Below are positions 7,244 through 9,731 of a stretch of DNA of 9,731 nucleotides, in pieces (within the stretch, counting starts at the first letter, position 1; each line of letters starts with the position of its first letter). The stretch comes from Clostridiales bacterium (lineage in GTDB: Bacteria > Bacillota > Clostridia > Lachnospirales > WQUN01). The translations under genes and the position numbers were made by a program. Where the stretch lies: positions 1 through 9,731 of the forward strand of contig JAISRJ010000159.1 in the NCBI GenBank assembly GCA_031273705.1, given 5' to 3'. A model generated the notes under the pieces. It saw only the letters and a program-made list of their open reading frames with translations. It was not told the DNA's origin and searched no databases.

Positions 7244-8003
7244 AATAGAGAAAGCGTTTGACAATAAAAAGGCGTTTATCGGATATGTTATGGGTGGGGA
7301 TCCCAACCTGGAAAAGACCGAAGAATTTATAATGAGACTAATCGATGCCGGAACAGATTTGGTTGAAATAGGCGTGCCTTTTTCCGACCCTATCGCCGAA
7401 GGTCCTGTAATCCAACGGGCTAACATTCGCGCGCTGGCCGTAAACACCAGATTAAAGGATTTATTCGGGTTGGTCGCGCGTCTGCGGCTTAAAACAGACA
7501 CGCCGTTTGTGTTTCTTACTTACTTAAATCCGGTGTTTCGCTATGGGTATGACAGATTCTTTGAAAAATGCGCTCAATCGGGCGTTGATGGTGTAATCAT
7601 TCCGGATTTACCATTTGAGGAACAAGAGGAGGTTTTAGAATTATCAAAAAAGCGTGACGTAGATTTGATTTCTCTGGTTGCGCCGACTTCACAAGAACGA
7701 ATCAAAAAGATCGCCGAGCGGGCAAGCGGATTTTTGTATATGGTGTCGTCGATGGGTGTTACGGGTTTGCGCCGCGAGATAAAAACAGATCTTGCCGGTA
7801 TGGCGCGTCTGGCTAAGTCTGTAACGGATATTCCGGTCGCGATAGGTTTTGGGGTTCACACGCCGCGGCAGGCGAAAGAAATGTCCGAGATCGCGGACGG
7901 TGTAATTATAGGCAGCGCGATTGTTAAATTAATTGAGGAACACGGAGAAAAAGCCGGAGATATACTCTACAATTACGCAAAAAATATCAAACGGTCGATG
8001 TAG
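7236..8003 (+). CDS. trpA: Tryptophan synthase alpha chain
   Basis: Cleaves indole-3-glycerol phosphate to indole and glyceraldehyde 3-phosphate within the TrpAB complex. It is a (beta/alpha)8 barrel of 255 residues. LVEIGVPFSDP (42-52) holds the catalytic Glu44, equivalent to Salmonella Glu49. The position of Salmonella Asp60 is Glu55 here (AEGP instead of ADGP), a conservative change. Further motifs are PDLPFEE (123-129), APTSQERI (149-156), VSSMGVTG (170-177) and GFGVHT (204-209). The ATG lies eight nt inside trpB. It is the last gene of the operon. Its stop lies 14 nt beyond the end of the convergent kinase gene, so the two overlap by 17 nt, and no intrinsic terminator follows. Confidence 0.97.
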   Translation: MSRIEKAFDNKKAFIGYVMGGDPNLEKTEEFIMRLIDAGTDLVEIGVPFSDPIAEGPVIQRANIRALAVNTRLKDLFGLVARLRLKTDTPFVFLTYLNPVFRYGYDRFFEKCAQSGVDGVIIPDLPFEEQEEVLELSKKRDVDLISLVAPTSQERIKKIAERASGFLYMVSSMGVTGLRREIKTDLAGMARLAKSVTDIPVAIGFGVHTPRQAKEMSEIADGVIIGSAIVKLIEEHGEKAGDILYNYAKNIKRSM

Positions 8004-9423
8004 GCTGCCGGGCGGTTTTTAATTCAAATGAAAAAGCCGAACCTACTCCCTGAATGCTTTCTAATTTAACCGATGAACCGTGCAGCCGCAAAAACTCGCG
8101 CACAATGGAAAGGCCAAGGCCGTTGCCTTTTTTGTCCTCGCCGCGTGACTCGTCAACCTTGTAAAACCTGTCAAAGATATATTTTTGATCTTCCGGGCTT
8201 ACGCCTATGCCGGTATCCTTTACCGTTACAACCACTCGGTCATTCGCGAGCGAAGTCTCGGAAGTAATCTCTCCGCCTTCGGGCGTAAATTTTATCGCGT
8301 TGTCCAGCAAATTATAGATAACGCGATGAATTTTCTCTCTGTCAGCCGTAACGGGATTTTCATTATCGGCGAAGTTTAGATTTAAAACCAAATTTTTTTC
8401 TACTATCCGCGTCTCAAACATAAAAGCCGTCTCACGGATTAGCGTATTAATATCAAATACAGACTCCTTTAATTCTATCCCGCGCATTTCAGATTCGCTT
8501 AAATCCACAATATCGTTAGCCAGTTTTGAAAGGCGTTCGGTTTCGTCCATAACAATACCCAAGTAATGGTTTGTTTTTTCTGGAGGGACGGCACCGTCCA
8601 TTATTGCCTGTATAAAACCTCGGACAGAAGTGAGAGGAGATCGCAGGTCATGTGAAAAATTGGCTATAAACTCACGGCGTTTCTTTTCCTGCTGCTCCAA
8701 ACTTTCCGCCATATTATTCAAGCTTAAAGCCAGTTGACTTACTTCGTCACGCCCGACGCTGTTTATCCGTTGCGCATAATCCCCGCCGGAGATTTGTTTG
8801 GCGGCAAGGTTCATTTGCCTTAATGGTTCGGAAATGCTCTTGCTAAGAATTAAAATCAGCACAAAGCCCAGTATCACCGCTAAAAGCAGACACAGCGCCG
8901 TAGCTATGTACATTTCCATAATGGTTTTTTCCAGGTCGGCGATAGAAGATATAAGCAGAACGCTTGCGGCTATGGTGTTGTTTGATCTAACAGGATAGCC
9001 GACGATTAGTTTTTTTTCCTCAAGAATTCCATTTATATCGCCGCGCGTTACAACTATTTTACCTTGTGTTAGCGGCGCGAATTCTTCCAGATTAAAGCTC
9101 TCCTTATTTGCGTTGCTAAGATCAATATCCGCGGAATTCGCGAACACGCTCATGTCGTCATTTAAAAGTATCATACTCGCGTTAAGATACTGTCTAGCCA
9201 TTTGCCCTTGCAAATTTATCCGTTGGGTGTCTATCATTCCATATTCATAGTATTTTGAGACTTCCAGCGCTATTTTTTCGCCGGCTTCTTCCAAAAAAGC
9301 CACCCGTTGGTCGGTAAGGTAGCCCCTTATAACTTGTGAAAGGACTATTCCTAGCAAAATTAAACTAATAGCCAAAATTCCCAAATTTAAAGTTAACTGC
9401 TTTCTAAAGATCGAGTTAAACAT
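7987..9423 (-). CDS. Membrane sensor histidine kinase (HAMP-HisKA-HATPase_c)
   Basis: Two-component sensor kinase of 478 residues from ATG 9423. Order: membrane segment 1 (about 10-32), an extracytoplasmic sensor region of about 140 residues that may be Cache/PAS-like, membrane segment 2 (about 173-194), HAMP (about 195-247), HisKA with the H-box FSHDLRSPL and phospho-acceptor His258, then the ATPase domain with N-box NLLDNAIKF (371-379), G1 DTGIG, F-box IFDRFYKVDES and G2 GNGLGLSIV. ATG 9423 is chosen because the product then begins MFNSIFRKQLTLN, a common start for this class. A TTG at 9462 would add 13 residues but has no good ribosome binding site and lies within the inverted-repeat segment. 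No response regulator is visible, though one may lie beyond the right edge. The signal is unknown; the only link to trp is position. Confidence 0.93.
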   Translation of the reverse strand: MFNSIFRKQLTLNLGILAISLILLGIVLSQVIRGYLTDQRVAFLEEAGEKIALEVSKYYEYGMIDTQRINLQGQMARQYLNASMILLNDDMSVFANSADIDLSNANKESFNLEEFAPLTQGKIVVTRGDINGILEEKKLIVGYPVRSNNTIAASVLLISSIADLEKTIMEMYIATALCLLLAVILGFVLILILSKSISEPLRQMNLAAKQISGGDYAQRINSVGRDEVSQLALSLNNMAESLEQQEKKRREFIANFSHDLRSPLTSVRGFIQAIMDGAVPPEKTNHYLGIVMDETERLSKLANDIVDLSESEMRGIELKESVFDINTLIRETAFMFETRIVEKNLVLNLNFADNENPVTADREKIHRVIYNLLDNAIKFTPEGGEITSETSLANDRVVVTVKDTGIGVSPEDQKYIFDRFYKVDESRGEDKKGNGLGLSIVREFLRLHGSSVKLESIQGVGSAFSFELKTARQPTSTV

Positions 9424-9526
9424 TTGATTCCGATACCAAAAGGTTATAAACCGTCGCCGCAAAATTATCAGATCTTTCTTGATGGTTCCGCAATGCGCGG
9501 ATATTTTTGATTCGGCGGCTTATCAA
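9416..9526 (-). CDS. Possible small basic ORF overlapping the kinase start
   Basis: A 36-codon frame from TTG 9526 ends in TAA at 9418-9416, overlapping the kinase ATG by eight nt (ATGTTTAA), a pattern seen in coupled genes such as the trp junctions in this window. The frame stays open further upstream to 9595, past AAAGGAG and an ATA codon. The product (starting ISRRIKNIRALRNHQERS) is basic and unrecognised, with no domain or membrane segment. The start codon is weak and the ribosome binding site poor. A chance open frame inside the inverted-repeat segment is the likelier explanation. Confidence 0.15.
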   Translation of the reverse strand: MISRRIKNIRALRNHQERSDNFAATVYNLLVSESNV

Positions 9527-9573
9527 TTTATTTTTCCGCTTGTGACTTGCTATATTACGGGTTTTTGGTATCG
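9431..9573 (-). repeat. 143-nt segment bounded by perfect 11-nt inverted repeats, between RBS and kinase start
   Basis: CGATACCAAAA (plus strand 9431-9441) is the exact reverse complement of TTTTGGTATCG (9563-9573). In the kinase-sense strand the segment is preceded by AAAGGAGAA (9582-9574) and followed by GAATCAA and the ATG at 9423. A GAA trinucleotide therefore flanks both sides (9576-9574 and 9430-9428). Small hairpins are possible inside: CCGC/GCGG at 9500-9497 with 9491-9488, and GCGG/CCGC at 9539-9536 with 9518-9515. Two readings are open: a short non-coding inserted element with terminal inverted repeats, or an RNA helix that brings the ribosome binding site next to the start. I do not recognise the sequence as any known family. 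Confidence 0.5.
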
Positions 9574-9575
9574 TT

Positions 9576-9582
9576 CTCCTTT
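9576..9582 (-). promoter_or_regulatory. Shine-Dalgarno without a nearby start codon
   Basis: AAAGGAG is a strong ribosome binding site in kinase orientation, but no ATG, GTG or TTG follows within the usual distance; only an ATA lies four nt downstream. The next credible start is the kinase ATG 152 nt away, across the inverted-repeat segment. Joining the outer flanks (leaving one GAA) would place this site six nt from that ATG. I read it as the kinase's own, now separated, ribosome binding site. Confidence 0.45.
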
Positions 9583-9731
9583 CTTTGATTTTTGACTATA
9601 CCATCGAAAGAAATTCGTGGATTATGTATTCTGACTATGGGTATACGTCTTGACTCGCTTACCATGATATGACAAATTTTAGTTATCAGTATCTTATAAC
9701 TTGCAAGCATAAACCTTGAGTTATCTTGTCG
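9583..9731. other. Right-hand flank with no supported gene
   Basis: This AT-rich stretch upstream of the kinase has a minus-strand frame open from the right edge down to a TAA at 9557-9555 (58 residues), without recognisable motifs; it could be the end of a neighbouring gene or chance. I looked for the C-terminus of an OmpR-type response regulator, the usual partner of such a kinase, and did not see one. No promoter with both a fair -35 and -10 at 16-18 nt spacing is evident in either direction. Confidence 0.3.

Noticed and set aside
8004..8040. Hairpin after trpA as operon terminator
   Set aside because: The helix between CGGTTTTT and AAAAAGCCG has a bulged base and is followed by no T run on the plus strand.
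9460..9462. TTG 9462 as the kinase start
   Set aside because: No good Shine-Dalgarno lies upstream, it lies inside the inverted-repeat segment, and the added residues do not resemble a usual kinase N-terminus. Kept only as an alternative.
9543..9655. Four AGTCA pentamers in kinase orientation (starting at 9655, 9636, 9597 and 9547), possibly operator repeats
   Set aside because: The motif is only five bases, the spacing (19, 39, 50) is irregular and flanks agree poorly; too little to call a binding site.
9555..9731. 58-residue frame open from the right edge, possibly the end of a response regulator
   Set aside because: It shows none of the C-terminal winged-helix motifs of OmpR-type regulators, and an open run of this length is not rare by chance in AT-rich DNA.

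Overview
The window reads as chromosomal DNA of a Gram-positive-type bacterium, most likely a member of the Clostridia or a relative in the Bacillota. The main reason is a tryptophan-specific T-box riboswitch in front of a complete seven-gene trp operon in the order E-G-D-C-F-B-A. The Shine-Dalgarno sites, TTG/GTG starts and a HAMP-HisKA-HATPase sensor kinase fit this. I cannot name a genus from sequence alone.

Layout. (1) Positions 1-977, minus strand: the N-terminal 325 codons of a secreted or surface protein with a signal peptide followed by Gly-rich beta-helix-type repeats; the gene runs off the left edge. (2) 978-1534: non-coding. It holds the ribosome binding site of the surface gene (minus strand), a perfect-consensus sigma-A promoter (1146-1174), and a trp T-box leader (about 1181-1466) with UGG specifier, antiterminator and intrinsic terminator. 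(3) 1535-8003, plus strand: trpE, trpG, trpD, trpC, trpF, trpB, trpA. All junctions overlap by 4-8 nt except trpG-trpD, which has a 59-nt gap. (4) 7987-9423, minus strand: a membrane sensor histidine kinase that converges on trpA and overlaps its end by 17 nt. (5) 9424-9731: kinase upstream region without a convincing gene, containing a 143-nt segment bounded by perfect 11-nt inverted repeats.

The seven Trp proteins carry out the whole route from chorismate to tryptophan: TrpE/TrpG make anthranilate, TrpD adds phosphoribosyl, TrpF isomerises, TrpC closes the indole ring, and TrpA/TrpB make tryptophan. Expression should be set by uncharged tRNA-Trp at the T-box, and flux by tryptophan feedback on TrpE.

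Most of the window is ordinary biosynthetic DNA. The most unusual thing I see is in region 5. The 143-nt inverted-repeat segment sits exactly between a good Shine-Dalgarno and the likely ATG of the kinase, is flanked by a 3-nt direct repeat, and its removal would restore an ideal ribosome binding site. It could be a small inserted element, or an RNA helix that bridges a split ribosome binding site. I do not see a wholly new system.
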